From: Pseudobdellovibrionaceae bacterium
Lineage (GTDB): Bacteria; Bdellovibrionota; Bdellovibrionia; Bdellovibrionales; Bdellovibrionaceae
Length of the DNA stretch: 34,564 nucleotides
Assembly: GCA_021731025.1 (NCBI GenBank)
Contig: JAKFYD010000068.1
Coordinates: forward strand, 1-34,564
Reading direction: 5' to 3'
In this document: one piece after another, positions 21,713-30,969 of the stretch
Numbering within the stretch: position 1 is the first letter of the stretch
Layout: every line of letters begins with the position of its first letter
Notes under the pieces: generated by a model
The model's input: the letters and a program-made list of their open reading frames with translations, nothing else
Databases searched by the model: none
What the model was told of the DNA's origin: nothing
Made by a program: the position numbers and the translations under genes

Positions 21713-22336
21713 TTAGCGCACTTCTCCAGAATTGCAGAGAATAGGTTTCTGCCCTCGTCCCTCCAAAGTCGCATGAAGTTTAGCTTTGTAAACCTCCATC
21801 AACTTCTCCCTCACGGCTTCGCCCTCAATACTCCCGAATGCGATAGCGATAGCCTCAATCGTCGAAAACCCCTTATCGAAATGTTCCTTACGTAAATGAT
21901 GTTCCCCTAAATTTTTCTCATTAATCCGAACTCGCGGCAGATGCTTCAACTCTTGGTGGCGCCGATGCAGCTTCCCGGCTTGTCGCCAATTTCCATCTGA
22001 AACAATTAGTTGTACCGGTTTCATCGGCTTGATGCTTTCAATATCCACCGCATCGTCAGAAGGGTACAGAACGTAGCTTTCATAATCCTCGGTCAACAGC
22101 GAAGACAAATCCAAAGTCTCATCCTTCAGCCCACGAATATGCATTTCCGAATTCACCAGCGCTTGTACTGCCAATCTTCCCGTGTTCGTCGTGCGTTTAA
22201 GCTCACGATGATGTACGACTAAAGTTAATTTTGTTTTTAAATCTAATTTTGGAATTAAATGACAGATGCAGCGTTCTAGGTGCAAAAAACAAACTCCGCA
22301 GGGATTCAGCGTTTTTCGCTTGCGAAGTTTATCCAA
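21713..22336 (-). CDS. DTW-domain protein, TapT-like tRNA-uridine aminocarboxypropyltransferase
   Basis: The 207-residue protein carries the zinc-type Cys set C13, C16, C23, C25 (PCGVCFLHLERCICH), the acidic YPSDDA segment and the DTW-type motif DGNW (114-117; canonical D-T-W has T, here N). The family transfers the aminocarboxypropyl group of SAM to uridine in tRNA (acp3U). The start is TTG, supported by GGAG, and it overlaps the end of the TruC-like gene by eight bases, so both RNA-modification genes are coupled. Confidence 0.88.
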   Translation of the reverse strand: MDKLRKRKTLNPCGVCFLHLERCICHLIPKLDLKTKLTLVVHHRELKRTTNTGRLAVQALVNSEMHIRGLKDETLDLSSLLTEDYESYVLYPSDDAVDIESIKPMKPVQLIVSDGNWRQAGKLHRRHQELKHLPRVRINEKNLGEHHLRKEHFDKGFSTIEAIAIAFGSIEGEAVREKLMEVYKAKLHATLEGRGQKPILCNSGEVR

Positions 22337-23054
22337 GGTGTTCGCTCCAGCCTAATTTTTCGATAAGCTCGCGAAAATCTGTGGCCAACGGAGCTTGCAC
22401 GGTACTCATTTTATTTTCTGTAGGATGAAGAAAAGAAATTTCGGTGCAGGCTAAAAGCAGGCGATTCACTTTGAAAGTTTCTCTGAAAAAGCGATTGTGT
22501 TTGCCGCTTCCGTAATTCACATCACCGATAATTGGGTGTCCTATGTGCTGCAGATGTTTTCGGATTTGGTGCTGTCGTCCCGTCTTGGGTTGCGCTTTGA
22601 CCAGCGAGTATCTCGATGTTGGAAATTTATCGACGCTGACGGGGAACTCGACATTGGTGATTGTTGAAATCCTTGTCACTGCTTCCTGGCGAGGCTTATC
22701 AATTCTAGCTTGCGAATCGGCGATGGCATCCAACTCCTCTTTCAGAGGATAGTCGATGGTGATTTCCTGCGGGGGATTTCCTCTGACGACAGCCAAGTAA
22801 GTTTTCACCACACGACCTTCGCTGAATTCTAAAGATAACTTCCGAGCGCTGCTAGAAGAGAAAGCAAAAACCAAAGCTCCCGAGGTGGGCCGGTCTAATC
22901 TGTGAACGGGAAACACTTTTCGTCCCAATTGATCTCGCACCATTTGTACAGCAAATTCGTGAGCGTGCTTATCAAGAGCACTTCGATGCACCAGGAGGCC
23001 TGAGGCTTTGTTGACCACGACGATTTCGTTATCTTGGAAGAGGATTGGGAGCAT
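22329..23054 (-). CDS. truC: RluA-family pseudouridine synthase (TruC-like)
   Basis: The 241-residue protein has the RluA signature VFPVHRLDRPTSGALVFAFS with catalytic D54, then QPKTGRQHQIRKHLQHIGHPIIGD in the motif III region. The absence of an S4 domain and the length match TruC (tRNA Psi65) or a small RluA relative; the exact target is not certain. No strong ribosome-binding site precedes the ATG. It is cotranscribed with the TapT-like gene downstream. Confidence 0.88.
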   Translation of the reverse strand: MLPILFQDNEIVVVNKASGLLVHRSALDKHAHEFAVQMVRDQLGRKVFPVHRLDRPTSGALVFAFSSSSARKLSLEFSEGRVVKTYLAVVRGNPPQEITIDYPLKEELDAIADSQARIDKPRQEAVTRISTITNVEFPVSVDKFPTSRYSLVKAQPKTGRQHQIRKHLQHIGHPIIGDVNYGSGKHNRFFRETFKVNRLLLACTEISFLHPTENKMSTVQAPLATDFRELIEKLGWSEHLG

Positions 23055-23254
23055 GGACGGAACTTAACCTAAATTGGGTCCATTTCAAATACACAATGTA
23101 AGTTTTGCCGGGAATTATTAGCGATATCCCTTGGGATGTTCCTTATGCCAAGTTCTTCGCGGATCTTTCGGCTTGAGGCTACCAGAGTGGCGGGATCGCC
23201 GGGGTAACTCTTTGTTGTATTTGATTTATCAATAGAGGAAATATTTTTATTTGA

Positions 23255-24052
23255 TCAACGAGTGGCGGTCGTTGGTTCTGAATAATCTACTTTATTAGAG
23301 CTCGGAAAACCCTCGGGACCAGAGCGAAAACGCCCGTTCCAGTCTGACTGAAATTCAGTAGGTATTAGTACGCATGCTGGAGGAAATTCATCTGGGTAAA
23401 ACTTGAAACTGTGATTAGATCCATAGATGAGGATAATATCTTTCTGCTTTGGATTTAGAGAGAAATATTTCTGAACCTGCATGAGCGCGGCCCGTTCTCT
23501 CTCGCCATAAACTAAAGTCCCTATTTCGGGTGGATAGGCCACACCACGGGACGGATTCTTATTGAGCCAAATTTTAATCGGATCGAAAATTTTATCCAGA
23601 GCATTCTGATCTTCCACGACTTTACGAAGAAGATTCACGCGTCCACGGATTAACTGGACAAAGTCGCCACCGTTATCAATTAGCTTTCGCTTTTGAGCAT
23701 TAGTCATCACGTTGGGATTTTCCGGCAAGCCCTGAGGAAAAATTTTATTAAAATGGTTTTGAAGACCAAGCCTCTTATCTTGAGGAATCATGTCCAAAGA
23801 ATAATTTTGAGCTGCGGTTTGTTCACTGAAGACAGGCACATTCGGAAAGCGTTCAATGTAATTAGCAATTTTCAATTGAGATTCGGCGACTTGAGTATTT
23901 TGGTCTTCTGAAGTTTGGGCACCGGTTAATTTGTCGGCGGCATGCGATTGAGGTAGAAAAACAATCCTATGCTTACACTCGTCCGCTTGAGCCGTAAACG
24001 CAAACCAACTGACTATTGAGAAAAAAAATGGAATCAAGCTCATTTTGAACAT
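23255..24052 (-). CDS. Secreted TIKI/ChaN/TraB-like hypothetical protein
   Basis: The 265-residue product has a signal peptide (MFKMSLIPFFFSIVSWFAFT) and two spaced motifs that resemble the EreA/ChaN/TIKI superfamily: FLPQSHAAD (H37) near the mature start, a Glu at E77 (VPVFSEQ), an Arg-rich helix GERERAAL (184-191), and ILIYGSNHSF (207-216). In that superfamily paired GxxH/QxxH and Glu coordinate metal or haem. This is a distant match. AAGGG precedes the ATG. The Pro/Thr-rich tail (PEGFPSSNKVDYSEPTTATR) is unstructured. Confidence 0.6.
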   Translation of the reverse strand: MFKMSLIPFFFSIVSWFAFTAQADECKHRIVFLPQSHAADKLTGAQTSEDQNTQVAESQLKIANYIERFPNVPVFSEQTAAQNYSLDMIPQDKRLGLQNHFNKIFPQGLPENPNVMTNAQKRKLIDNGGDFVQLIRGRVNLLRKVVEDQNALDKIFDPIKIWLNKNPSRGVAYPPEIGTLVYGERERAALMQVQKYFSLNPKQKDIILIYGSNHSFKFYPDEFPPACVLIPTEFQSDWNGRFRSGPEGFPSSNKVDYSEPTTATR

Positions 24053-24189
24053 GATGGCCCTTTATCGCTTTTGCTACTTAATCTATAATTCAACAATAGT
24101 GCCGTCTCTTGCTTGAGATTTTGGTTTTGGCACCTAGAACTTATAGGGCTGACATAATTTGTCGTTGGCTTGTTTAATATATGTTCACG

Positions 24190-24204
24190 GTCTCAGTATG
24201 AGAC
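24190..24204. promoter_or_regulatory. 15-base palindrome between the TIKI-like and Bax-inhibitor genes
   Basis: GTCTCA-GTA-TGAGAC is a perfect inverted repeat about 140 bases upstream of the TIKI-like start (24052) and may be an operator for that gene. Weak, since a 6-base inverted repeat can occur by chance. Confidence 0.3.
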
Positions 24205-24232
24205 AGATTCAACGATACCCAGTCCATTTTTG

Positions 24233-24261
24233 CGAGGATAAAAAATAGTTCGTTATCCTCG
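24233..24261 (-). terminator. Hairpin after the Bax-inhibitor gene
   Basis: CGAGGATAA and TTATCCTCG form a 9-bp perfect stem with an 11-base loop directly after the stop at 24264. On the minus strand no T-run follows, so it is a hairpin that may protect or end the message rather than a classical rho-independent terminator. Confidence 0.4.
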
Positions 24262-24263
24262 GC

Positions 24264-25010
24264 CTACCGCTTCCGCGCCTTCCCCAACAACCGCAAAATC
24301 TCTAAGTACAACCAAACCAGAGTCACCAACAAACCAAACGAAGCGTACCACTCCATATACTTCGGAACTCCTTGCTCGGCACCCTTCTCAATAAAATCAA
24401 AATCCAAAACTAAATTCAAAGCGGCAACCACAGTTATGCCCAAAGAAACCAAAATCCCCATCGTGCCGTTCTCATGAATAAAAGGAACATTCGTTCCAAA
24501 AAATCTCAACACCATATCAATCAAATAAACCAACGCAATCCCACCAGTAGCAGCAACAACTCCCAACTTAAAATTCTCTGTCGCCTTAATCCACCCAGAT
24601 TTGTAAGCCATCAGTAGGGCGAAGAAAGTCCCAAAGGTGCACATCACGGCTTGCATCACTATTCCAGGATAACGGTTTTCAAAGATGGACGATATTGCAC
24701 CTAAAGTTGCGCCTTCTAAAATCGCATACACTGGAGTCAGCATCGGAGCCGTCGTCTTTTTGAAAATTATGACCATGGCCAAGACGAAGGAAATCAAAAT
24801 CGCCGGCAAATACCAGCTTGGAATAGTAGGCGCCGTATCTGTAGACCAGCCTGTGGGATAGGCACTTTGCCAGCTGAGGTATCCGCTGACGAAGACCAGT
24901 AGGATCAAAAACAAACTTTTGTTGATGGTTCCTTGAATGGTCATCTTAGAATCGCTGGCTGCCAAATTTTGAAAGGTCTTTTCCGATAAGGCTGGATTTG
25001 CTGTTCGCAT
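24264..25010 (-). CDS. Bax inhibitor-1 / YccA-family membrane protein
   Basis: The start at 25010 is chosen because AAGGAG lies eight bases upstream; a longer frame to 25040 lacks one. The 248-residue protein opens MRTANPALSEKTF and has seven hydrophobic helices ending with MEWYASFGLLVTLVWLYLEI and a basic tail, which fits the Bax1-I family. Bacterial members are integral inner-membrane proteins, some acting as pH-dependent Ca2+ leak channels or binding FtsH. The role here is not determined. Confidence 0.9.
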   Translation of the reverse strand: MRTANPALSEKTFQNLAASDSKMTIQGTINKSLFLILLVFVSGYLSWQSAYPTGWSTDTAPTIPSWYLPAILISFVLAMVIIFKKTTAPMLTPVYAILEGATLGAISSIFENRYPGIVMQAVMCTFGTFFALLMAYKSGWIKATENFKLGVVAATGGIALVYLIDMVLRFFGTNVPFIHENGTMGILVSLGITVVAALNLVLDFDFIEKGAEQGVPKYMEWYASFGLLVTLVWLYLEILRLLGKARKR

Positions 25011-25110
25011 GTTTTTCTCCTTAACTCGATGATGATTCATCTGGCTTCTTTGCGCAAGAGGATGTGAAAATGATTGTATAAGCCTTCATTCGCGGTTACG
25101 AATTAAGGCA

Positions 25111-26109
25111 GTGAACACATTCAAATTTGCACCTCATCTTCTTGCCGTAGCGATTGCTTTTCTTTCGCAGACATCAGCCATTGGAACTCCTGCCATCGAT
25201 GAATGCCAATTCATTCGCGAAATGATTTCCGGTCTTCCTGAAACTGGTGGGGATGTTCTAATTCCTGAGGGAGTTTACACCTGCCTTCTTCCCATCGTCA
25301 TTGATCGCAGTCATGTTCGTTTGATCGGGCAAAAGGATGTCACTTTGAAATTGGGAAAGAATGTGAATGCTCCCGTTATTGTTATGGGTGATGTGGTGAC
25401 TCCGCCTAAACCTCTTCGTGATATTCATGTGATGAAAATTAAAATCGATGGAAATCGCTGGCATCAAAAGCACGAATGTTGGGGTGGCCCTTGTGATCGA
25501 GGTGGGACCTCGTACATTCGGAACAATGGCATTACCGTGCGCGCGGTCACCAATGGTCGTATTCAAGATGTTTCGATCACTAGCGCTCGCTCGGGTGGAG
25601 TTGTGACCGAAAGAGGTTGTTTTGATTTGGAAGTCGACAATCTCACTGCGGTTGATAATGAATTTGATGGCTTTGCTGGTTATGAAACTTTTGGGGCGCG
25701 GCTGACTCGAATGAATTTATCCCACAATCTGGGTGCTGGAATTTCCATGGACATTCGCTTTCATGGAAATTTGTTTAGGGATGTGCGTATCGAGAATAAT
25801 CATGATGTTGGTATTTTTATGCGCGATTCAAACTCGAATATTTTCGATAATGTTTCTATCAAAGATAGCGGCAGTCATGGTGTATTCCTAGCTCAAGATG
25901 GGGATTCGTCGACTTGTCCCCTGGGCAATGAGTTTCAAAATCTGTCGGTGTTGCGGTCTCGCGGTCAGGGTTTTGTTCTTAACAATCATTGTGAAGGAAA
26001 CCGTCTGACCGGAACTACAAAATTTATTGGCAATCGCGATGGTTGTCTGAGCGAAGGCTTTGGCGCGCAAATCATTATCGAAGGACAAGTCGTATGTCAG
26101 CATTATTGA
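25111..26109 (+). CDS. Secreted right-handed beta-helix protein (pectate-lyase-like fold)
   Basis: GTG start with AAGG upstream. The 332-residue product has a signal peptide (about residues 1-25, ending TSAIGTPA) and repeated parallel beta-helix coils: VLIPEGVYTCLLPIVIDRS, IRNNGITVRAVTNGRIQDVSI, VVTERGCFDLEVDNLTAVDN, GISMDIRFHGNLFRDVRIEN, VGIFMRDSNSNIFDNVSIKD. This fold binds or cleaves polysaccharides; no polysaccharide-lyase catalytic set is evident by eye. Its end overlaps the GH35 gene start by 16 bases, so the two act together, likely on a galactose-containing glycan. Confidence 0.82.
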   Translation: MNTFKFAPHLLAVAIAFLSQTSAIGTPAIDECQFIREMISGLPETGGDVLIPEGVYTCLLPIVIDRSHVRLIGQKDVTLKLGKNVNAPVIVMGDVVTPPKPLRDIHVMKIKIDGNRWHQKHECWGGPCDRGGTSYIRNNGITVRAVTNGRIQDVSITSARSGGVVTERGCFDLEVDNLTAVDNEFDGFAGYETFGARLTRMNLSHNLGAGISMDIRFHGNLFRDVRIENNHDVGIFMRDSNSNIFDNVSIKDSGSHGVFLAQDGDSSTCPLGNEFQNLSVLRSRGQGFVLNNHCEGNRLTGTTKFIGNRDGCLSEGFGAQIIIEGQVVCQHY

Positions 26110-28703
26110 TTTCACTTTTGTTCTTGGTGACGGTGGCCGAAGCTTCTTCACCGAGAGTCATCGAAGTGAAAGACAATCAACTGATGATCGATCAGCAGAA
26201 GCAACCTCAACTTTTTGGCGCCGAGGTTCAGTACTTTCGATTGCGCGGGGATTATGGGCCCAATGTTCCGCGGGCGAAGGTTCTGGCTTTGTGGAATAAA
26301 GCTCTGGATCATTTTGTCGACGCTAAAATGAACGCGATCAGCTTTTATATTCCTTGGGATTTCCACGAGTACGCTGAAGGAAAATTTGATTTCACGGGGA
26401 CAGCTGACGTGGATAAAGACGGGAATGCCGACTATCCTTCACGAGATGTAATTACTTTTTTTAAAATGATTGAAGCTCGAGGCATTACTCGCATCATGGT
26501 TCGACCCGGGCCTTACATCAATGCTGAATGGGGATTTTTAGGTTTCGGCGCTATCCCTTCTTGGTTTCATGACAAATATCTCAACAGTCATATGCGAACG
26601 CCCTATGGTTTACGAAGTAAACTTTATGATTATCATGACAGTGATTTGGTTCGACATTCAGCTTTGTGGTTCAAAGCTTTGAACGATCAAGTGTTGGACA
26701 AGCGCATGGGCCCAGGAAAGCCCATTGTGTTTTTACAACTTGATAATGAAACGAATTATCAATGGCAGCCCATTTACAGTCATGACTATGGACAAAATTC
26801 GATTACTCGTTATCAAAAGTTTTTGAATGATCTTTATAAAAATATCGACACTGTAAACAAAACTCATGGAAGAAAATGGGATCGTTGGACTCAGATTCAG
26901 CCGCCGATGTTTCAGGGTCGCAACGTCAGTGAAGATCAAGACTGGTATCAATTCGCTGATTATTCGATTTATACTTTTTTAAATAAGCTGCGAAATATTT
27001 GGTCGCAGCTGGGTGTTGATGAACCTAAGGTACTTCTCACTTTGGCTGAAAGTTATAATGCTCCTGTGAATGGATTGTTGCCCCACTTTGTCTTTCGAAA
27101 TGCAAAACAGTTCACCGGCTTGATGACGGTGAATCTTTATCCTAAGACTTTCGAGGAATCCCATAAACCACTGCTGAATTTTCCCTTCAAAGCCGATCTT
27201 GATGTGAAAGCGGCCGATGAGGCTAATGATAGTTATTTTGGTTCACGGCAAGAGTGGGTCATGGGACCCGAGATTCAAGGCGGTTGGTGGCGGGGCATCG
27301 ATATCAGCGATGAATCCCGACAACAAACTTATCTGACTGTCCTTGGACATGGCATGAAGGCCTTCTTTATTTACTACTTCAATGAAGGCCAAAACTGGGA
27401 TGCCGAGTGGTCATACAATCAGATTAAACCCCTGTACGATGAACTGCTGTGGGAGCGACGTCTTTCCGATACGGCAAATCTTTCCGAAGATTTTTGGAAC
27501 GAACTACAAGGGCGAACCGATCGAAGAATTTTAGTGGGCTTCGATGTTCGACGAATTATGAAGCTGGGACCTTTACACGACAAAGATCTTTTCTTTGATG
27601 CTCCACTGGATGGCGAGGCGAATCCTCGAGATCATTATCTTCTTCTGAAAAAAATTGGCGAGAATGTCGTTGCTCCTCATCAGGATTTTCTGGCGCGCTC
27701 GCTGGAAGTTCATGACGATGTGGCTTTGGTTAAAGACAGCACCAGTCACAGCCCTGTTGCTGATAGAAATATTCCTTCTGTGCAAGCAGCTTCGGATTGG
27801 TCTGGCGGTCTGCTGGGTTATTTAATGAATGCCGATATAAATCCACGAATTCTGCATGGCGAGCTTTCATCTGAGGACAGTTTCAAAGAAGCCAAAGTCC
27901 TGGTTCACTTAGATACGGGTCTGAACGCTACGCAAACCATCGAGCATTTTAAAAGAGCAGGAGCAGACCGCACTGTCATTAATTTTTTGTCCGATGATCT
28001 AGCAAACAAATTGGGGTTTACTGTGCCCTCATCAGTTTTGTTTGCACGTGAGTCCACTGCTTCAGCACTCGTGCCTTTGGAGTTTTATGTGAATGATCAA
28101 GGCCAACTGCGACCAGCTGGTGAGCTTGGCACGAAGCCGGTTCAAATTTTTTCTTCAAGGCCTGTTTATCAATATGATTTAAGCGCGCAACCTGAAGGCT
28201 GTGAAGGAATTTTATTTTCGGAAAACAAAGTCGTGGGCTACCATTGCAAAAAAGGGGAGTCGACCTTCATTCAAGTTGGCGCTCTGATATTCGAAGACTA
28301 CAACTCAGGAGCATATGCGCAGTTACCTGATCCACTTCAGCGTAAACAATTTTTGAAATCACTTGTTGCCGAAGCTAATTTAGACACAAGACTTCAGCTC
28401 TCGGATGAAGCCAAGCAAACGGTGACCTTCGCTCGTAAGGATCCTGAAAAAAGTCTTATTTGGGTTACAGTAAAATCTGGTGCGACCACTTCGCAGTCAT
28501 TTTCTTTAAAAGTCAGTGCAGGTCTTCTTCAAGATTCCTTAAAGAAAGCAAAGAACCAGCAACTGGTAGTAACAGATTTACTCTCGAAAAAATCTCAAAA
28601 ATTCTCCCGAAGAGAGTTAAGTGAAAAAGGATTCCCCATTCACTTGGCTCCCAACGGAAGTACGGTATTCACTATTTCAGTTGACCCATCTGACCGTTTT
28701 TAA
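26094..28703 (+). CDS. Glycoside hydrolase family 35 beta-galactosidase
   Basis: The ATG at 26094 is chosen because it gives a signal peptide (MSALLISLLFLVTVAEA) and an AAGGAC site upstream; a longer frame from 26043 would not. The 869-residue protein has the GH35 TIM-barrel motifs: RPGPYINAEWGFLGFG, VFLQLDNETN with acid/base E219, and WVMGPEIQGGWW with nucleophile E393. C-terminal beta domains follow. It should remove terminal beta-galactosyl residues outside the cytoplasm. It is coupled to the beta-helix gene. Its last 32 bases overlap the convergent pirin gene. Confidence 0.92.
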   Translation: MSALLISLLFLVTVAEASSPRVIEVKDNQLMIDQQKQPQLFGAEVQYFRLRGDYGPNVPRAKVLALWNKALDHFVDAKMNAISFYIPWDFHEYAEGKFDFTGTADVDKDGNADYPSRDVITFFKMIEARGITRIMVRPGPYINAEWGFLGFGAIPSWFHDKYLNSHMRTPYGLRSKLYDYHDSDLVRHSALWFKALNDQVLDKRMGPGKPIVFLQLDNETNYQWQPIYSHDYGQNSITRYQKFLNDLYKNIDTVNKTHGRKWDRWTQIQPPMFQGRNVSEDQDWYQFADYSIYTFLNKLRNIWSQLGVDEPKVLLTLAESYNAPVNGLLPHFVFRNAKQFTGLMTVNLYPKTFEESHKPLLNFPFKADLDVKAADEANDSYFGSRQEWVMGPEIQGGWWRGIDISDESRQQTYLTVLGHGMKAFFIYYFNEGQNWDAEWSYNQIKPLYDELLWERRLSDTANLSEDFWNELQGRTDRRILVGFDVRRIMKLGPLHDKDLFFDAPLDGEANPRDHYLLLKKIGENVVAPHQDFLARSLEVHDDVALVKDSTSHSPVADRNIPSVQAASDWSGGLLGYLMNADINPRILHGELSSEDSFKEAKVLVHLDTGLNATQTIEHFKRAGADRTVINFLSDDLANKLGFTVPSSVLFARESTASALVPLEFYVNDQGQLRPAGELGTKPVQIFSSRPVYQYDLSAQPEGCEGILFSENKVVGYHCKKGESTFIQVGALIFEDYNSGAYAQLPDPLQRKQFLKSLVAEANLDTRLQLSDEAKQTVTFARKDPEKSLIWVTVKSGATTSQSFSLKVSAGLLQDSLKKAKNQQLVVTDLLSKKSQKFSRRELSEKGFPIHLAPNGSTVFTISVDPSDRF

Positions 28704-29535
28704 AATCCTCGATGGCCTGATTTATCTCGGCGGGCGAGTTCATCACGAAGGGCCCGTAGCCAACGATGGGTTCTGGAATTGGTTCTCCTCCCAAAAATAG
28801 AATCTTTGCATCTTCAGAAACAGAAAGCTCCAGCTCATCGCCGCCTTTTTCAAAGATTCCAATTTCCGCATCGCTGATTTCACCACCATCTGACAGTGAA
28901 ACTTTTCCGCTAAGAACAAAGACGCAAGCTGTGTGTCCAGCTGGAACTTTGAACTTGGATTGGCTTCCTACTTTCAGACGGATGTCCCAAAGATTGATCG
29001 GTGTAAAGGTCAGTGCAGGTCCTTTTTTACCTGCGTACTCACCAGCAATAATGCGGACCGAGCCCGCGCCTTTATCAAGCTCGACAACAGGAATTTTCTC
29101 ACTGGAGATTCCTTGGTATCGGGGCTTGGACATCTTATCTTTCTTCGGTAAATTCACCCAGAGTTGAACCATCTCGAAGACTCCACCCTTTTTGGCGAAG
29201 TTGGGCCCGTGAAATTCTTCATGCACCAGGCCCGAGGCCGCCGTCATCCATTGAACGTCACCGTCGTGAATGATGCCACCTCCACCAGCGGAATCTCGAT
29301 GTTCGACTTCTCCCGAATAGACGATCGTTACCGTCTCGAAACCACGGTGAGGATGCTCGCCTACCCCGCGGCGTTCGGTGGTTGCAGGGAATTTCGCTGG
29401 GCCCGCGTAGTCCATCAGAAGAAAGGGCGAAATTTCCGGACCGACATCATTGTAGGAGAAGATCGACCTCACTGGAAATCCATCACCAACCCAGTGTGGA
29501 GTATCGCTTCTTTGTTTAGATAATAATTTTTTCAT
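28672..29535 (-). CDS. Pirin family protein
   Basis: The start at 29535 is chosen because AAAGGA lies upstream; a longer frame to 29577 lacks support. The 287-residue bicupin has the pirin signature: PHWVGDGFPVRSIFSYNDVG, ISPFLLMDYAGPAKF, GVGEHPHRGFETVTIVYSGE (metal-ligand His pair) and VEHRDSAGGGGIIHDGDVQWMTAASGLVHEE. Some pirins act as quercetin 2,3-dioxygenases. It lies 13 bases after the YgiD-like gene and overlaps the GH35 gene by 32 bases at their 3' ends. Confidence 0.93.
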   Translation of the reverse strand: MKKLLSKQRSDTPHWVGDGFPVRSIFSYNDVGPEISPFLLMDYAGPAKFPATTERRGVGEHPHRGFETVTIVYSGEVEHRDSAGGGGIIHDGDVQWMTAASGLVHEEFHGPNFAKKGGVFEMVQLWVNLPKKDKMSKPRYQGISSEKIPVVELDKGAGSVRIIAGEYAGKKGPALTFTPINLWDIRLKVGSQSKFKVPAGHTACVFVLSGKVSLSDGGEISDAEIGIFEKGGDELELSVSEDAKILFLGGEPIPEPIVGYGPFVMNSPAEINQAIEDFKNGQMGQLK

Positions 29536-29548
29536 AATAATTCCTTTC

Positions 29549-30373
29549 TTAAAGTATCTCTTTTGGCCAAAAGCCAAAGCTTCTCATTGAAATAGAAGCG
29601 TTGTGAATTTCTTCGAACTCAAAACGAAGTTCATCTTTTGAATCCGCAGCGCCCAATATGTAATGAAGCGGTAAAAAGTGATCCATGGTGGGAATGCTTA
29701 ACTTTCCCGCTTCGCTGTTGTGATAATCCTTGATCAAAGCCGGAAAATCTCGCGCTTCAATTTTTATTTTCAACCAAGCATCAAACTCGACGGCCCAGTC
29801 ATAGGGTTTTGCGTAGGTCTCCCAATCGATTTTCCGCAGATTATGAACCAGATTTCCGCTGCCAAGAATCAACACGCCTTGATCCCGCAACTTGGAAAGC
29901 TGCTGACCAATATTGAAGTGATATTCTGGCGAACGAGCCATATAGAGACTCATCTGCAGAACAGGCACATCAGCTTTGGGATATATATGTCGAAGCACAG
30001 ACCAAGTTCCATGATCCAATCCCCACATCTCGAGATCATTATTAATTCGCGGATCCGTGATACTGCTTTCGATCAGCTTTGCCGTCTGTGGACTGCCAGG
30101 CGCTGGATATTGAACATCAAAAAGCTCTTGAGGAAATCCATAAAAATCATGAATGGTCTTTGGTTTATCCATTCCAAGAACCCAAGTCCCTTCGCTCATC
30201 CAGTGTGCCGAAACCACAAGTATGGCTTTCGGTCTTTGAATTTTCGCAGCTAAGTTTTCAAGCATCTTCGTGTAGGGGTTTTTTTCAATCGCATTCATCG
30301 GAGATCCATGTCCTACAAAAAGCACGGGCATTCGCTCGCTTGAATTTTGTTTATGATTTAATTTTTCAGACAT
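29549..30373 (-). CDS. ygiD: Class III extradiol dioxygenase (YgiD/LigB type)
   Basis: The 274-residue protein has the YgiD pattern: MPVLFVGHGSPMNAIE at residue 14-29 (metal His), AILVVSAHWMSEGTWV (second metal His), FYGFPQELFDVQYPAPGSP, LDHGTWSVLRHIYPKADVPV with another His, and GSGNLVHNLR. It is the 4,5-DOPA-dioxygenase-type fold that opens catechol rings or acts on related quinones. GGAGG precedes the ATG. It is flanked by pirin and YceI in one operon opposite a LysR regulator, an arrangement common for quinone/redox stress responses. Confidence 0.92.
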   Translation of the reverse strand: MSEKLNHKQNSSERMPVLFVGHGSPMNAIEKNPYTKMLENLAAKIQRPKAILVVSAHWMSEGTWVLGMDKPKTIHDFYGFPQELFDVQYPAPGSPQTAKLIESSITDPRINNDLEMWGLDHGTWSVLRHIYPKADVPVLQMSLYMARSPEYHFNIGQQLSKLRDQGVLILGSGNLVHNLRKIDWETYAKPYDWAVEFDAWLKIKIEARDFPALIKDYHNSEAGKLSIPTMDHFLPLHYILGAADSKDELRFEFEEIHNASISMRSFGFWPKEIL

Positions 30374-30394
30374 AGCTAACCTCCATCAACTTTA

Positions 30395-30925
30395 TTAATT
30401 CTCTTTAACAAATTGTAAATCAAGCGTGATCGTCACCTCATCGCCAACCAAAACTCCGCCGGCTTCGAGCGCCGCGTTCCAAGTGAGACCGAAATCTTTC
30501 CGCTTAATTTTCGTCGTAGCAGAAAGCCCGATTTTCAAGTTTCCATAGGGGTCTTTCAGTTCATCCGTAGGTCCCTCAACATTCAGACTTACTTGTCGAG
30601 TAATGCCTTTGATCGTTAAGTCACCAACGACTTTGAGCTCTCCATCCGATAACCCAGAAACGCTTTGAGATTTAAAAGTGAGCGCCGGGAATTTATCGAC
30701 GTCAAAAAAATCGGGACTGCGCAGATGAGTATCACGTTGAGGTTCGCGGGTATTAATACTGGCGGCCTCGATGCTCGCTTCGGCGAAAGCCTTTTCAGGA
30801 TTACTTTTGTCAAAGACCAATTGGCCCGACATTTTTTCGAAGGCCCCATGCACCTTTGCGATCATCATGTGTTTCACGCTAAAGCCAGCAGTCGAGTGAA
30901 CAGGGTCAAGTTTATAAGTAGCCAT
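30395..30925 (-). CDS. YceI family protein without signal peptide
   Basis: The 176-residue protein is a YceI beta-barrel by its pattern: YKLDPVHSTAGFSVKHMMIAKVHGAF, SINTREPQRDTHLRSPDFFDV, LTFKSQSV and VGDLTIKGITRQVSLNVEG. The barrel binds isoprenoid-type lipids such as polyprenyl chains. Unlike YceI of E. coli no signal peptide is present, so it should be cytoplasmic. GGAGG precedes the ATG strongly. It is the first gene of a three-gene operon with ygiD and pirin. Confidence 0.92.
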   Translation of the reverse strand: MATYKLDPVHSTAGFSVKHMMIAKVHGAFEKMSGQLVFDKSNPEKAFAEASIEAASINTREPQRDTHLRSPDFFDVDKFPALTFKSQSVSGLSDGELKVVGDLTIKGITRQVSLNVEGPTDELKDPYGNLKIGLSATTKIKRKDFGLTWNAALEAGGVLVGDEVTITLDLQFVKEN

Positions 30926-30969
30926 AAATCCTCCTTAGTTGTTATTCATGTAATATATCGGAGTTCCAC

